A stretch of 64,000 nt of DNA from Cellulosimicrobium cellulans (GTDB taxonomy: Bacteria > Actinomycetota > Actinomycetes > Actinomycetales > Cellulomonadaceae), in NCBI RefSeq assembly GCF_006539945.1, contig NZ_BJNZ01000020.1, positions 17,472 to 81,471 of the forward strand, read 5' to 3'. Position 1 is the first letter of the stretch, and each line of letters starts with the position of its first letter. The notes beneath the pieces were generated by a model. That model saw nothing but the letters and a program-made list of their open reading frames with translations. It searched no databases and had not been told where the DNA came from. This document shows positions 29,260 to 38,891 of the stretch, one piece after another. The translations under genes were made by a program, and so were the position numbers.

Positions 29260-30255
29260 TCACCAGCGCAGCGCAGCCGTGTGGACGGGAGCGTCCCACA
29301 GGGCGGTGAGCTCGTCGTCCAGGCGCAGCACGGTGACCGACGCACCCTGCATCTCCAGCGACGTGACGTAGTTGCCGACGAGCGAGCGCGTCACCCGTAC
29401 GCCGCGCCCCTCGAGCAGCCTCCTCGCCTGACGATAGACGACGTACAGCTCGGACAGCGGCGTACCGCCCATTCCGTTAACGAACAGCAACACGTCCTCG
29501 CCCTCGGCGAGGCGCAGGTCGTCCGCCACCGGGTCGACGAGCCGCTGCGTGATCTCGTCGGCCGACGCGAGCGGGATGCGGTGGCGTCCGGGCTCGCCGT
29601 GGATGCCGATCCCGATCTCGACCTCGTCGTCGCCCAGGTCGAAGCTCGGCTTGCCGACGTGCGGGACCGTGCAGGCGGTGAGCGCGACGCCCATCGAGCG
29701 CACGTTCGCGACGACGCGTCCCGCGATCTCCGTCACCGCACCCAGGTCGTCGCCCCGCTCGGCGGCGGCACCGGCGATCTTCTCGACCGCGACCGTGCCC
29801 GCGACGCCGCGGCGGCCGGCGGTGTAGAGCGAGTCCTCGACCGCGACGTCGTCGTTGACGAGGATGCTCGTCACCTGGGTGCCCTCCGCCTCGACGAGCT
29901 CGACCGCCGTCTCGAAGTTCAGCACGTCACCCGTGTAGTTCTTCACGATCGCGAGGACGCCCGCACCGGAGTCGGCGCCGAGGATCGCCGGCACGATCTG
30001 GTCCGGCGTCGGCGAGGTGAAGACCGCGCCGGGGACCGCGGCGTCGAGCATGCCCAGGCCGACGAAGCCGGCGTGCAGCGGCTCGTGCCCCGAGCCGCCG
30101 CCTGAGACCAGCCCGACCTTCCCGGGGACGGCGCCCCCGGCACGCGAGACGTAGGGCGGCGCGACATGCACCTCCACGAGGTCGGCGTGCGCCTGGCCGA
30201 ACCCCTCCAGGGACTCCGACACCGCGTCCTGGGGATCGTTGAGCAGCTTCTTCAC
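29260..30255 (-). CDS. dhaK: Dihydroxyacetone kinase subunit DhaK
   Basis: Binds dihydroxyacetone covalently as a hemiaminal and receives phosphate from DhaL, giving DHAP for glycolysis. 331 residues, normal for the PTS-type subunit. VSGGGSGHEPLHAGF and His219 in GIGIHGEPGRHR, the hemiaminal residue, are present, and VLLFVNGMGGTPLSEL is conserved. The GTG at 30255 follows GGAGGG. An ATG 7 nt upstream is out of frame. First gene of dhaKLM. A 27-codon frame starting at 30342 ends just before it and might be a leader peptide (weak). Confidence 0.95.
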   Translation of the reverse strand: MKKLLNDPQDAVSESLEGFGQAHADLVEVHVAPPYVSRAGGAVPGKVGLVSGGGSGHEPLHAGFVGLGMLDAAVPGAVFTSPTPDQIVPAILGADSGAGVLAIVKNYTGDVLNFETAVELVEAEGTQVTSILVNDDVAVEDSLYTAGRRGVAGTVAVEKIAGAAAERGDDLGAVTEIAGRVVANVRSMGVALTACTVPHVGKPSFDLGDDEVEIGIGIHGEPGRHRIPLASADEITQRLVDPVADDLRLAEGEDVLLFVNGMGGTPLSELYVVYRQARRLLEGRGVRVTRSLVGNYVTSLEMQGASVTVLRLDDELTALWDAPVHTAALRW

Positions 30256-30381
30256 CGGTCATCCCTCCATCGGTCCGTGCGCCCGGTGCTCCGGACGCTG
30301 ACGACCCCCGCCCGGCGTGCCCGTCGCCGTCGTCTCCTCCATCAAACACCCGGGCGCGGCAGGTCGCGAGGCGTCCCCCAC

Positions 30382-30416
30382 GCACGAGGCACGCCACCGG
30401 GTGGAGCGCCTCGTGC
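30382..30416 (-). terminator. Candidate folC terminator hairpin
   Basis: GCACGAGGC and GCCTCGTGC with a 17-nt loop, 30-65 bases past the folC stop, separating folC from the dha operon. Confidence 0.4.
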
Positions 30417-30446
30417 ACGCAGGGACACCTCGCGCGGGCGGGAGCG

Positions 30447-31868
30447 TCAGCCGCGACCGAGGAGGACGCGGGCGTCGGCGACCGTCACCACCGAGCCCGT
30501 GACGAGCACGCCCGAGCCCGTCCCGACGCCCACCGCGTCGTCCCGCTCCGCGAGGTCGACCGCGACCTGGAGCGCCTCGTCGAGCCGCTCGGTGCTGTGC
30601 ACGCGGTCCTCGCCGAACACGTCCGCGGCGAGCTCGGCGAGGTCGGTCGGGTCGGCCGAGCGCTCCGAGCTGTTGCGCGTCACGACCACCTCGGACAGCA
30701 CCGGCTCGAGCGCCGCGAGGAGCGGCTCGGCGTCCTTGTCCGCCATGATCGCGACGACCCCGACGAGGTGGCGCAGGTCGAACGCCTCGCCGAGCGCGAC
30801 CGCGAGCGCCTCCGCGCCCGCGGCGTTGTGCGCCGCGTCGACGAGGACGGTCGGGCTGGACCGCACGACCTCGAGCCGGCCGGGCGACGTGACGTCCGCG
30901 AACGCGGTCTCGACCAGCTGCCCGTCGAGCGCGCGGCCGCCGAGGAACGCCTCCACCGCCGCCAGCGCGAGCAGCGCGTTGTGCGCCTGGTGCTCGCCGT
31001 GCAGCGGCAGGAACACCTCGGTGTAGAGCGCGGCGGGCGTGCGCAGGTCCAGGAGCTGCCCCCCGACCGCGACCTGGCGTGCCGCCACGTCGAGGTCCAC
31101 GCCCTCGCGCAGGAGGCGCGCGCCCACGCGCTCGGCGCGGGCGCGCAGCACCTCCTCGACCTCCGGGCGCTGCGCCGCGGAGACGACGGTCGCGCCGTCC
31201 TTGACGATGCCCGACTTGACCGTCGCGATCTCCTCGAGCGTGCTGCCGAGCCACCGCTCGTGGTCGAGCGCGACGGGGGTCACGACCGCTACCTCGGCGT
31301 CGACCACGTTGGTCGAGTCCCATTCCCCACCCATGCCGACCTCGACGATCGCGACGTCGACGGGCGTGTCGGCGAACGCGGCGAACGCCACGCCCGTGAG
31401 CACCTCGAAGAAGCTGAGCTGCGACTGCCCGGCCTCGGCGAGCTCGGCGTCGACGACCTGGACGTACGGGTAGACGTCGTCCCACACCTCGACGAAGCGG
31501 CGCGGCGAGAGGGGCTCGCCGTCGACGACGATCCGCTCCGTGACGCTCGTCAGGTGCGGGCTCGTGAACATCCCGGTGCGCAGCCCGTGCTCGCGCACGA
31601 GGCGCTCGGCGACGCGCGCGGTGCTCGTCTTGCCGTTCGTCCCGGTCAGGTGGATCGTCCGGAACGCGTGCTGCGGGTCTCCCAGCAGCTCGAACAGGCG
31701 CCGGACCCGGTCGATCGTCGGGTCGAAGTCGTGCTCGGGAGCACGCGACACGATGTGCTGGTAGACGCGTTCCAGGTCCGCCTGGGCGGCGGCGTCCTCC
31801 GCCGCCGCGCGGGCGTCCTTCGCGCTCTGCCGGCGTGCGGCGCCGGGGTCCTTGCGGGCGGCGCTCAC
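30447..31868 (-). CDS. folC: Dihydrofolate/folylpolyglutamate synthase
   Basis: Adds glutamate to dihydropteroate and to folates, in an ATP-dependent Mur-ligase-type reaction. 473 residues with a basic/Ala-rich N-terminal extension of about 25 residues. P-loop [19 protein letters not shown], then [13 protein letters not shown] and [19 protein letters not shown], are family signatures. The GTG at 31868 overlaps the ileS TGA (GTGA), so it is coupled to ileS. Its usual downstream partner DUF4233 is about 5 kb away because the dha and MFS genes intervene. Confidence 0.95.
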   Translation of the reverse strand: MSAARKDPGAARRQSAKDARAAAEDAAAQADLERVYQHIVSRAPEHDFDPTIDRVRRLFELLGDPQHAFRTIHLTGTNGKTSTARVAERLVREHGLRTGMFTSPHLTSVTERIVVDGEPLSPRRFVEVWDDVYPYVQVVDAELAEAGQSQLSFFEVLTGVAFAAFADTPVDVAIVEVGMGGEWDSTNVVDAEVAVVTPVALDHERWLGSTLEEIATVKSGIVKDGATVVSAAQRPEVEEVLRARAERVGARLLREGVDLDVAARQVAVGGQLLDLRTPAALYTEVFLPLHGEHQAHNALLALAAVEAFLGGRALDGQLVETAFADVTSPGRLEVVRSSPTVLVDAAHNAAGAEALAVALGEAFDLRHLVGVVAIMADKDAEPLLAALEPVLSEVVVTRNSSERSADPTDLAELAADVFGEDRVHSTERLDEALQVAVDLAERDDAVGVGTGSGVLVTGSVVTVADARVLLGRG

Positions 31869-34800
31869 CGGCTCGCCCCCTCGACGGCGGCGGCGTCGGG
31901 CACGGAGCCGTCGACCTTCTCGACGCGCACCGCGCGCGCGTCGGTCGGCGACGTCTCGAGGACGACCTCGACCGCGAGCGTCTCGCGCGCGACGAGGTCG
32001 CGGTGCTCCTCGACCGCGACGAGCCACTCGCCCGGCACGTCGAGCGACAGCCGGATGCGGTCGGCGACGTCGAGGCCGGCGGCCTTGCGCGCGTCCTGCA
32101 CGTCGCGGATCACGTCGCGGGCGTAGCCCTCGGCGAGCAGCGCGTCGTCGAGCACGAGGTCGAGGACCACGAACCCGCCGCCCGCGAGCACCGCGGCGGC
32201 GACGCTCGGTGCCTCCCCCTCGGCGACGCCGCGGTCGGCGACCACGGTCGTCAGCTCGTACTCCGCGGCCAGGAGCGCGACGTCGCCGTCGTCCGTCGTC
32301 ACGACGACGTCCCCGGCCTCGTCCACGCGCCACGCCCCGGCCTTCGAGGCCTTGATGACGGCCTGGACCCCGCGACCCAGGCGCGGGCCTGCGGCACGGG
32401 CGTTCACGGCGAGACGCTGGGTGATGCCGAACCGGTCCGCGGCGTCGGAGTCGGTCGACTCGAGGTCGACCGCCTTGACGTTGAGCTCGCGGGCGAGCAG
32501 GTCGGTGTACGGGGCGAGCGCCTCGGGTTCGTCCACGACGACCGTGAGGCGCGCGAGCGGCTGGCGCACCCGGAGCTGGTGCGCCTTGCGCAGGCCGAGC
32601 GCGGCCGACGCGACGGCGCGCACCTCGTCCATCGCGGCGACGAGCGCCGGGTCGGCGACGAGGGACGCGTCCGGGACGTGCCGCACGGCCACGGCGGACG
32701 AGCCGTCCTCCCCGACGAGCCGCTCACCGACCTCCTCGGTCGACGCCGGCCAGTCGGTGAGGTGGACGGAGCGCCCGCCGGTCAGGCCGCGCCACACCTC
32801 CTCCGCGAGCAGCGGGGCGAGCGGCGCCATGACGCGCGTGAGCGTCTCGAGCGCCGTGTACAGCGTGTCGAACGCGTCCGCGTCCTCGGACCAGAACCGG
32901 TCGCGCTGGGTGCGCACGTACCAGTTCGTCAGGACGTCGAGGTGCTCGCGCACGGTCTCGCACGCGCCCGCGATGTCGTACGCGTCGAGCTGCCCCGTGA
33001 CGCGCACCACGAGGTCGTGGGTCCGTGCGAGCAGGTAGCGGTCGAGCGCCGGGAGCCCGGCCACGCGCTCGGGCGTGACGCGCTGCGCGACGTAGCCCGC
33101 GGGTTCGCCGGGCTCGCCCGCCCGCGCCTGCGCCTTCGAGGTGTTCGCGTACAGGGTGAAGAAGTAGTACGTGCTCCACAGCGGCAGCAGCACCTGGCGC
33201 ACCGCGTCGCGGATACCGTCCTCGGTGACGACGAGGTTGCCGCCGCGCAGGATCGGCGAGCTCATGAGGAACCAGCGCATCGCGTCGGAGCCGTCGCGGT
33301 CGAAGACCTCGTTGACGTCCGGGTAGTTGCGCAGCGACTTGCTCATCTTGCGGCCGTCGGAGCCCAGCACGATGCCGTGCGAGACGGCCGAGCGGAACGC
33401 CGGGCGGTCGAACAGCGCGGTCGCGAGGACGTGCAGCGTGTAGAACCAGCCGCGCGTCTGGCCGATGTACTCGACGATGAAGTCGCCGGGGTTGTGGTGC
33501 TCGAACCAGTCGGTGTTCTCGAACGGGTAGTGCACCTGCGCGTAGGGCATCGACCCCGAGTCGAACCAGACGTCCATGACGTCCTCGACGCGGCGCATGG
33601 TCGAGCGGCCCGTCGGGTCGTCCGGGTTCGGCCGCGTGAGACGGTCGACGAACGGGCGGTGCAGGTCCGGCTCCCCCTTCTCGTTGCGCGGGAGCGTGCC
33701 GAAGTCGCGCTCGAGCTCGGCGAACGAGCCGTACACGTCGACGCGCGGGTGCTGCGGGTCGTCCGAGCGCCACACCGGGACGGGGCTGCCCCAGAACCGG
33801 TTGCGCGTGATCGACCAGTCGCGCGCGTTCTCGAGCCACTTGCCGAACTGGCCGTGCTGGATGTGCTCGGGCGTCCAGGAGATCTGCTCGTTGAGCTCGA
33901 CCATGCGGTCCTTGAACTTCGACACCGCGACGAACCACGACGACACGCCCATGTAGATGAGCGGCTGCCGGCAGCGCCAGCAGTGCGGGTAGGAGTGCGC
34001 GTACGACTCGCGGCGCAGCAGCACCGTGCCCGGGCTCGTCGCACCGAGCGCGAGGTCCGGCGCCGCCTCCCCCTGCGCGGCCGCGGCGTCGTGCCGCGTC
34101 CGACCCTTGAGGTGGTCGATGATGAGCGCGTTCGCGTCGAAGACCTGGAGGCTCTCGTAGTCGACGACGGGGAACACGAACTTGCCGTCGGACGCGACCG
34201 GCAGCACCGGCTCGACGCCCTCGCGGTCGGAGACGACCTTGTCCTCCTCGCCGAACGCGCCGGCGTTGTGCACGAGCCCGGTGCCGTCCGTGGTCGTGAC
34301 GAAGTCCGCCTCGACGACGCGGTGCGCGCCGGCGTGGCCGGAGAAGTACGAGAAGGGCGGCGTGTAGGAGCGCCCGACGAGGTCGGCGCCCGTGAGCCGC
34401 TCCACGACCTGCGTCGTCACGTCCTCGACGCCCTCGTCGGCGAGCTCGCGCGCGTACGCCGCGAGCCGCTCCGCCGCGATCACGTAGCGCTCCTTGACGC
34501 CCGTGAACGACGACTCCACGACGACGTACTCGACGTCCGGGCCGACCATGACGAACAGGTTGGACGGCAGCGTCCAGGGCGTCGTCGTCCAGATGAGCGC
34601 GAGCTCGCCCGTCTCGAGCCGGAAGCCGACGGTGACCGCGGGGTCCTGGCGGACCTGGTACACGTCCTCGTCCATGCGCAGCTCGTGGTTGGACAGCGGC
34701 GTCTGGTCGTTCCAGCAGTACGGCAGCACGCGGAAGCCCTCGTAGACGAGACCCTTGTCGTAGAGCTGCTTGAACGCCCACAGGACCGACTCCATGAACG

Positions 34801-35335
34801 TCGGGTCGAGCGTCTTGTAGTCGTGCTCGAAGTCGACCCAGCGCGCCTGGCGGGTCACGTAGTCCTGCCACTCGCTCGTGTACTTGAGCACCGACGCGCG
34901 GCACGCGTCGTTGAACCGCTCGATCCCTAGCTCGAGGATCTCCTCCTTGGTCTTGATCCCGAGCTGGTCCATCGCCTCGAGCTCGGCGGGCAGCCCGTGC
35001 GTGTCCCACCCGAAGCGGCGCTCGACGTGCTTGCCCCGCATGGTCTGGTAGCGCGGGACGACGTCCTTCGCGTACCCCGTGAGCAGGTGCCCGTAGTGGG
35101 GCAGGCCGTTCGCGAACGGCGGGCCGTCGTAGAAGACGAACTCGTTGCTGCCGTTCTCGCCGGCGGGGTTGCGCTCGACCGAGGCGCGGAACGTGTCGTC
35201 CGCGTCCCAGTACGCGAGCACGTCGCGCTCGATGGCGGGCAGGTCCGGGGAGGCGGGGACGCCGAACGCGGCGCCGGGGTGCGCGCCAGGGGCGGAGGGG
35301 TCGGACGAGGGTGCGCGGTGCAGCGGGTAGGCCAT
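31865..35335 (-). CDS. ileS: Isoleucine--tRNA ligase (long, eukaryote-like type)
   Basis: Class I synthetase charging tRNA-Ile, with an editing domain. 1156 residues. The HIGH motif appears as HYGH (residues 80-83) inside [16 protein letters not shown], and KMSKS lies near residue 661. The sequence around HIGH ([28 protein letters not shown]) is the type-2, eukaryote-like form typical of actinobacteria and often linked with mupirocin tolerance (known of the family, not shown here). The ATG at 35335 follows a T-box riboswitch. The much longer open frame upstream is spurious. It overlaps folC by 4 nt. Confidence 0.97.
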   Translation of the reverse strand: MAYPLHRAPSSDPSAPGAHPGAAFGVPASPDLPAIERDVLAYWDADDTFRASVERNPAGENGSNEFVFYDGPPFANGLPHYGHLLTGYAKDVVPRYQTMRGKHVERRFGWDTHGLPAELEAMDQLGIKTKEEILELGIERFNDACRASVLKYTSEWQDYVTRQARWVDFEHDYKTLDPTFMESVLWAFKQLYDKGLVYEGFRVLPYCWNDQTPLSNHELRMDEDVYQVRQDPAVTVGFRLETGELALIWTTTPWTLPSNLFVMVGPDVEYVVVESSFTGVKERYVIAAERLAAYARELADEGVEDVTTQVVERLTGADLVGRSYTPPFSYFSGHAGAHRVVEADFVTTTDGTGLVHNAGAFGEEDKVVSDREGVEPVLPVASDGKFVFPVVDYESLQVFDANALIIDHLKGRTRHDAAAAQGEAAPDLALGATSPGTVLLRRESYAHSYPHCWRCRQPLIYMGVSSWFVAVSKFKDRMVELNEQISWTPEHIQHGQFGKWLENARDWSITRNRFWGSPVPVWRSDDPQHPRVDVYGSFAELERDFGTLPRNEKGEPDLHRPFVDRLTRPNPDDPTGRSTMRRVEDVMDVWFDSGSMPYAQVHYPFENTDWFEHHNPGDFIVEYIGQTRGWFYTLHVLATALFDRPAFRSAVSHGIVLGSDGRKMSKSLRNYPDVNEVFDRDGSDAMRWFLMSSPILRGGNLVVTEDGIRDAVRQVLLPLWSTYYFFTLYANTSKAQARAGEPGEPAGYVAQRVTPERVAGLPALDRYLLARTHDLVVRVTGQLDAYDIAGACETVREHLDVLTNWYVRTQRDRFWSEDADAFDTLYTALETLTRVMAPLAPLLAEEVWRGLTGGRSVHLTDWPASTEEVGERLVGEDGSSAVAVRHVPDASLVADPALVAAMDEVRAVASAALGLRKAHQLRVRQPLARLTVVVDEPEALAPYTDLLARELNVKAVDLESTDSDAADRFGITQRLAVNARAAGPRLGRGVQAVIKASKAGAWRVDEAGDVVVTTDDGDVALLAAEYELTTVVADRGVAEGEAPSVAAAVLAGGGFVVLDLVLDDALLAEGYARDVIRDVQDARKAAGLDVADRIRLSLDVPGEWLVAVEEHRDLVARETLAVEVVLETSPTDARAVRVEKVDGSVPDAAAVEGASR

Positions 35336-35344
35336 GGTCTCGAG

Positions 35345-35650
35345 GACTCCGGTGGGTAGCGGCCGGCGGGGGTCCGCCGTGGTGGTACGGGTCGGTCGTG
35401 CTCTCCTGCGAGGACGACTCCCCCACCCAGGGGCGGGCTCGCCGCGGTACCACCTCGCTTGCCGGCGCCGTCCCCGCAGGTGCCCGACGTCGTCGGGCAC
35501 CACGGGCGGTCGCCGACCGCTCGTCGCAGGCTGTGACGGGCCCACCCGTCCGGTTCTAGTGAGGACCTGGCCGCGGGCCGTCAGGCCTGCCCGGCGGCGC
35601 GGGTCCCGTTCTTCCGGAGGCTCACCGGTGATGGCCGGGTCGACGCCTGT
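35345..35650 (-). ncRNA. T-box riboswitch of ileS (tRNA-Ile sensing)
   Basis: On the minus strand the stem I loop CCGGCCATCACCGG carries the specifier ATC (35632-35630), the isoleucine codon, followed by CTCCGGAAGAACGG. Two hairpins follow, one with GACGGG/CCCGTC and one with GTGCCCGAC/GTCGGGCAC. The T-box AGCGAGGTGGTACCGCGG at 35442-35459 would pair with the tRNA acceptor end. A complementary GTACCACC at plus positions 35381-35388 can sequester GGTGGTAC, giving the alternative fold. No U run follows, so control is probably translational, as known for mycobacterial ileS. Uncharged tRNA-Ile should raise expression of ileS-folC. Confidence 0.93.
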
Positions 35651-36169
35651 GCGTCCATGGTAGCCGCCGCCCGGCGGCGCGCGGTGTAGGCGTCGATGTC
35701 CCGCGCGACGAGCCACTCGAGCGTGAGCGGCGGGCGGGCGTCGTGCCCGACGGCGAGCGGCGCCGCGGACGGGCGGGCGGCGTCGCGCGACGGCGCGGCG
35801 AGAGGCGTCGTCCGGCGGTAGCGGGGAAGGCTCGGGGGAACGTACATGGTGGTCTCGCGTCCTGTGCTCGGCGGGCGTCCGGAGGTGCAGACCCGGGCGT
35901 CGCGCGGGACTCATCGATGAGCCCGTGGCACGAGACCGGCGACCGTCACCGCCCCTTTCGTCAGGAGGGAGGGGCGGGAGGCTGCTCGCGGACACCAGGT
36001 CGAGGCTGCGCAGGGCGCCGCGAGCCCTCAACAACAGGTGGCGGAGGGGACCTGCGGGCGCGCGAGGACGAGCGAGCTGCTCGTGGTGCGCGGGGAGGTC
36101 ACGCGGACATGGTGCCAGGGCGGGCCCGGGGCGGACAACCCCGGGTCCACGGGCCGGACGCCGGTCCCG
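35651..36169. other. Intergenic region between the ileS T-box and the molybdoenzyme gene
   Basis: About 520 bases without a firmly supported gene. The minus strand holds an 88-codon frame from an ATG at 35847 to 35581 (N-terminus [12 protein letters not shown]). It has no Shine-Dalgarno sequence and its 3' part runs into the T-box, so I do not call it. A 12-bp palindrome CTCATCGATGAG lies at 35910-35921, flanked by GGG/CCC, with unknown role. The ileS promoter should be upstream of about 35650, but no clear hexamers were found. Confidence 0.4.
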
Positions 36170-37762
36170 TCAGTCGACGCGGACGGTGACCTCGTGCCAC
36201 CCGGACGCGCCGTCGGGCGCGGGCGGGGCGACGTCGGCGGTCTGCGTGCGACCGTCGGCGTCGGTCGCGCGGACCGTCAGGCGGTGCTCCCCCGGGGTGG
36301 CGTCCCACGCGTACGACCACTGCCGCCAGGTGTCCGGTCCCACGGTGTCGGCAAGCGTCGCGCTGCGCCACGTGCCGTCGTCGACCCGGACCTCCACGCC
36401 CGCGATGCCGGTGTGCTGCGCCCAGGCGACGCCCGCGACGGTCACGACGCCGGCCGGGACCGGCGTGCCCGCGCGCGGCGTGTCGACGCGCGACGCGAGC
36501 TTGATCGGGCCGCGCTCCGACCAGCCGCGCGTGGACCAGTACGCGACGTCGCCGGCGAACGTGGTGACCTTCAGCTCGGTGACCCACTTGGTCGCGGACA
36601 CGTAGCCGTAGAGCCCCGGGACGACGAGCCGCGCGGGGAACCCGTGCTCCGCGGGCAGCGGCTCGCCGTTCATCCCGACCGCGAGCAGGCACGCCCGGTC
36701 GGGGTCGGTGAGCACGTCGAGCGGCGTGCTCGCCGTCCAGCCGTCGGCGCTCGTGGACAGGACCATGTCGGCGCCGTCGCGGACCCCGGCGCGCGCGAGC
36801 AGCTCGCGCACGGGGTACCCGAGCCAGCGCGCGTTGCCCACGAGGTCGCCGCCGACCTCGTTCGACACGCACGTGAGCGTCACGTGGTGCTCGGTGAGCG
36901 GGAGCGCGAGCAGCTCGTCGAGCGTGAGCTCGAACGGCTCGTCGACCAGCCCGGTCACACGCAGCGTCCACGAGACCGGGTCGACCTGCGGCACGCGCAG
37001 CGCGGTGTCGATCCGGTAGAAGTCGCCGTTCGGCGTCACGTACGGCGCGAGGCCCGGGACGCCCAGGTCCGCCCCGGCAGGCACGGCCGGGGCAGGCGTC
37101 GCCGGTGGCGGCAGCCGCAGCGCCTCGCGCGCGGCCGTGACGGCGCGCGACCCGGCGGAGACCGCGCGGGACGTCGCGAGCGCGACGACGCCCGCCGCGG
37201 CGGCCAGGCCGGTGACGAGGAGGAAGCGACGACGGTCCATCGGGCCACGGATGCCGGCGCCTGCCCGGCCGTCGTCGGCGACTCCCGCCTCGAGGTCCCG
37301 GGCATCCGCCGGCCCACGCAGCGGCGCGAGCGACGCACGGAGCAGCAGGATCGCGACCCCGACCCCGACGAGCGAGGGCAGCGCCCACGCGACGCTCGCG
37401 CCCGGCCGCGCCGCGGCCACGACGGCACCGACGGCTCCCACCACGCCCAGCAGCACGGACCCCCACGGCGGGCGGCGCAGCTCGAGCCAGCCTGCGAGCG
37501 CCGCGCCCGCCGCCAGGACGACCGCCATGCCGCCGAGCAGGACGGCCTTGTCCGCCGTGCCGAACGTCGCCACGGCCCACTCCTTGACCGGCCCGGGCAC
37601 GGCGTCGACCACCCCGGCGCCGGCGGCGAACAGCGGGCTCGACCCCGGCCCGACGAGCGCCGCGACGAGCTCGGCGACCGCGAACCCGACGGCCGCGCAC
37701 ACGACCCCCGCGAGCGCCGCCCACGCCCCGGCATGCTCACGCTGCCGCACGCTGCCCGTCAT
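36170..37762 (-). CDS. Membrane-anchored sulfite-oxidase-family molybdopterin oxidoreductase
   Basis: 530 residues. The N-terminal half has four predicted membrane helices (about 13-37, 72-94, 101-118, 123-142). A twin-arginine-like MDRRRFLLVTGLAAAAG (175-191) begins a further hydrophobic segment. The C-terminal half (about 240-530) is a sulfite-oxidase-type molybdenum-cofactor domain with the Mo-ligating Cys298 in TLTCVSNEVGG and the dimerisation domain that ends the protein. Substrate unknown. No haem domain and no cytochrome neighbour is present, so the electron acceptor is unclear. It seems monocistronic. Start ATG at 37762. Confidence 0.88.
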   Translation of the reverse strand: MTGSVRQREHAGAWAALAGVVCAAVGFAVAELVAALVGPGSSPLFAAGAGVVDAVPGPVKEWAVATFGTADKAVLLGGMAVVLAAGAALAGWLELRRPPWGSVLLGVVGAVGAVVAAARPGASVAWALPSLVGVGVAILLLRASLAPLRGPADARDLEAGVADDGRAGAGIRGPMDRRRFLLVTGLAAAAGVVALATSRAVSAGSRAVTAAREALRLPPPATPAPAVPAGADLGVPGLAPYVTPNGDFYRIDTALRVPQVDPVSWTLRVTGLVDEPFELTLDELLALPLTEHHVTLTCVSNEVGGDLVGNARWLGYPVRELLARAGVRDGADMVLSTSADGWTASTPLDVLTDPDRACLLAVGMNGEPLPAEHGFPARLVVPGLYGYVSATKWVTELKVTTFAGDVAYWSTRGWSERGPIKLASRVDTPRAGTPVPAGVVTVAGVAWAQHTGIAGVEVRVDDGTWRSATLADTVGPDTWRQWSYAWDATPGEHRLTVRATDADGRTQTADVAPPAPDGASGWHEVTVRVD

Positions 37763-37847
37763 CTGCCGCCCTCCCGTCGCTCCCAGTCAACGCCCGTCGC
37801 GGCCTTCGCGCCACGGTCCCGGCCACCGGACCGAGCTCGTTCGACGC

Positions 37848-38663
37848 TCAGGCAGGGTCGACGCCCTTGGGCACGAGCGGGGCGCGCCACAGGGAGTACG
37901 TCGACGCCTGGGCGACGGGACGCAGGACCAGCGAGTCGATGTTGACGTGGTGCGGGCGCGTGACGGCGAAGGTCACGACGTCGGCGACGTCGTCCGCGGT
38001 GAGCGGGTCCACGACCCCGGCGTAGACCGCGTCGGCCCCTGCCTGGTCCCCGTGGTAGCGGTTGAGCGAGAACTCCGGCGTGTGCACGAGGCCCGGAGCG
38101 ATCTCGATGACGCGGATCGGCTCGCCCACCAGCTCCAGCCGGAGCGTCTTGGCGACGCCGAGCAGCGCGTGCTTGGACGCGACGTAGCCGGACCCGCCGA
38201 CGTACGTGTCGTGTCCCGCGGTCGACGTCATGAGGACGATGTCGCCGCGCCGTGACGCACGCAGGAGCGGGAGGAACGCCTTCGTCACGCGCACGGTGCC
38301 GAGCACGTTCGTCTCGTACATCGCGCGCCACTCGTCGATCTTCGCCTCGTCGACGTGGTCGACGCCGAGGCCGAACCCGGCGATGTTGAGCAGCGCGTGC
38401 ACCGGCCCGCGCGCACCCGCCTCCGCGACGAGGCGCGCGACGTCGTCGTCCGACGTGACGTCCCCGACGACCGGGTGGGCGCCCGTGCGCTCCGCGACCT
38501 CGGCGAGCCGGTCCGCGCGCCGCGCGAACGCGACGACGTCCCAGCCTCGGGCGCGCAGGTACCGCACGCACGCCTCGCCGATGCCCGACGACGCGCCGGT
38601 CACCACCGCGCGCAGCGGTGCGGTCGAAGGGCTCTGGGCAGGCAGGTCCGATGGCTCCGTCAC
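37848..38663 (-). CDS. Short-chain dehydrogenase/reductase
   Basis: 271-residue NAD(P)-dependent oxidoreductase of the classical SDR family, substrate unknown. The cofactor motif is VVTGASSGIGEACVRYL, the structural motif NIAGFGLG, and the catalytic pair lies in GYVASKHALLG (YxxxK) with the preceding Ser in MTSTAGH. The N-terminal FARRADRL pattern suggests NADP preference. The GTG at 38663 is preferred because CAGAGT lies 7 nt upstream, in line with other leaderless starts. A GTG three codons earlier (38672) is possible. It is divergent from the F420-0 importer operon. Confidence 0.88.
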   Translation of the reverse strand: MTEPSDLPAQSPSTAPLRAVVTGASSGIGEACVRYLRARGWDVVAFARRADRLAEVAERTGAHPVVGDVTSDDDVARLVAEAGARGPVHALLNIAGFGLGVDHVDEAKIDEWRAMYETNVLGTVRVTKAFLPLLRASRRGDIVLMTSTAGHDTYVGGSGYVASKHALLGVAKTLRLELVGEPIRVIEIAPGLVHTPEFSLNRYHGDQAGADAVYAGVVDPLTADDVADVVTFAVTRPHHVNIDSLVLRPVAQASTYSLWRAPLVPKGVDPA

Positions 38664-38699
38664 GACGGACACTCTGCCACGACGGACCGCGGGAAGGAC

Positions 38700-38891
38700 T
38701 AGGCTGACGGAGGACCACGGGCCGCGCACTGGCCCGTCCGGGCGGCACGGATCTGTGCCGCGGGTCCGCGCGACGCGAGATGACGCGTCGGTCCCGGCCG
38801 GCGCTCGCCGGCCGGCATCGAGAACGCACCGCCGCAGCGGCGTGCCCGCCGAGAGCCGCCGCACCGCGCCCGACCCCCGGAGACCTCGCCC
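38700..38891 (+). promoter_or_regulatory. Promoter and structured leader of the F420-0 importer operon
   Basis: TAGGCT (38700-38705) is a -10 candidate, which leaves a leader of about 180 nt. Four successive perfect hairpins follow: 38718-38736 (6 bp), 38742-38761 (7 bp), 38771-38790 (7 bp) and 38794-38815 (10 bp). GGAG lies 9 nt before the GTG start at 38892. High GC makes chance pairing common, but four exact, adjacent stems in 98 nt is notable. No known riboswitch class was recognised. Confidence 0.45.

Noticed and set aside
35581..35847. 88-codon frame beginning [12 protein letters not shown]
   Set aside because: No ribosome-binding site or leaderless -10, and its 3' part overlaps the ileS T-box stem I. 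It could be real, but not enough supports it.
35910..35921. Palindrome CTCATCGATGAG as part of a SAM-type riboswitch
   Set aside because: Flanking sequence could not be fitted to any riboswitch core known to me, and no methionine-related gene follows.
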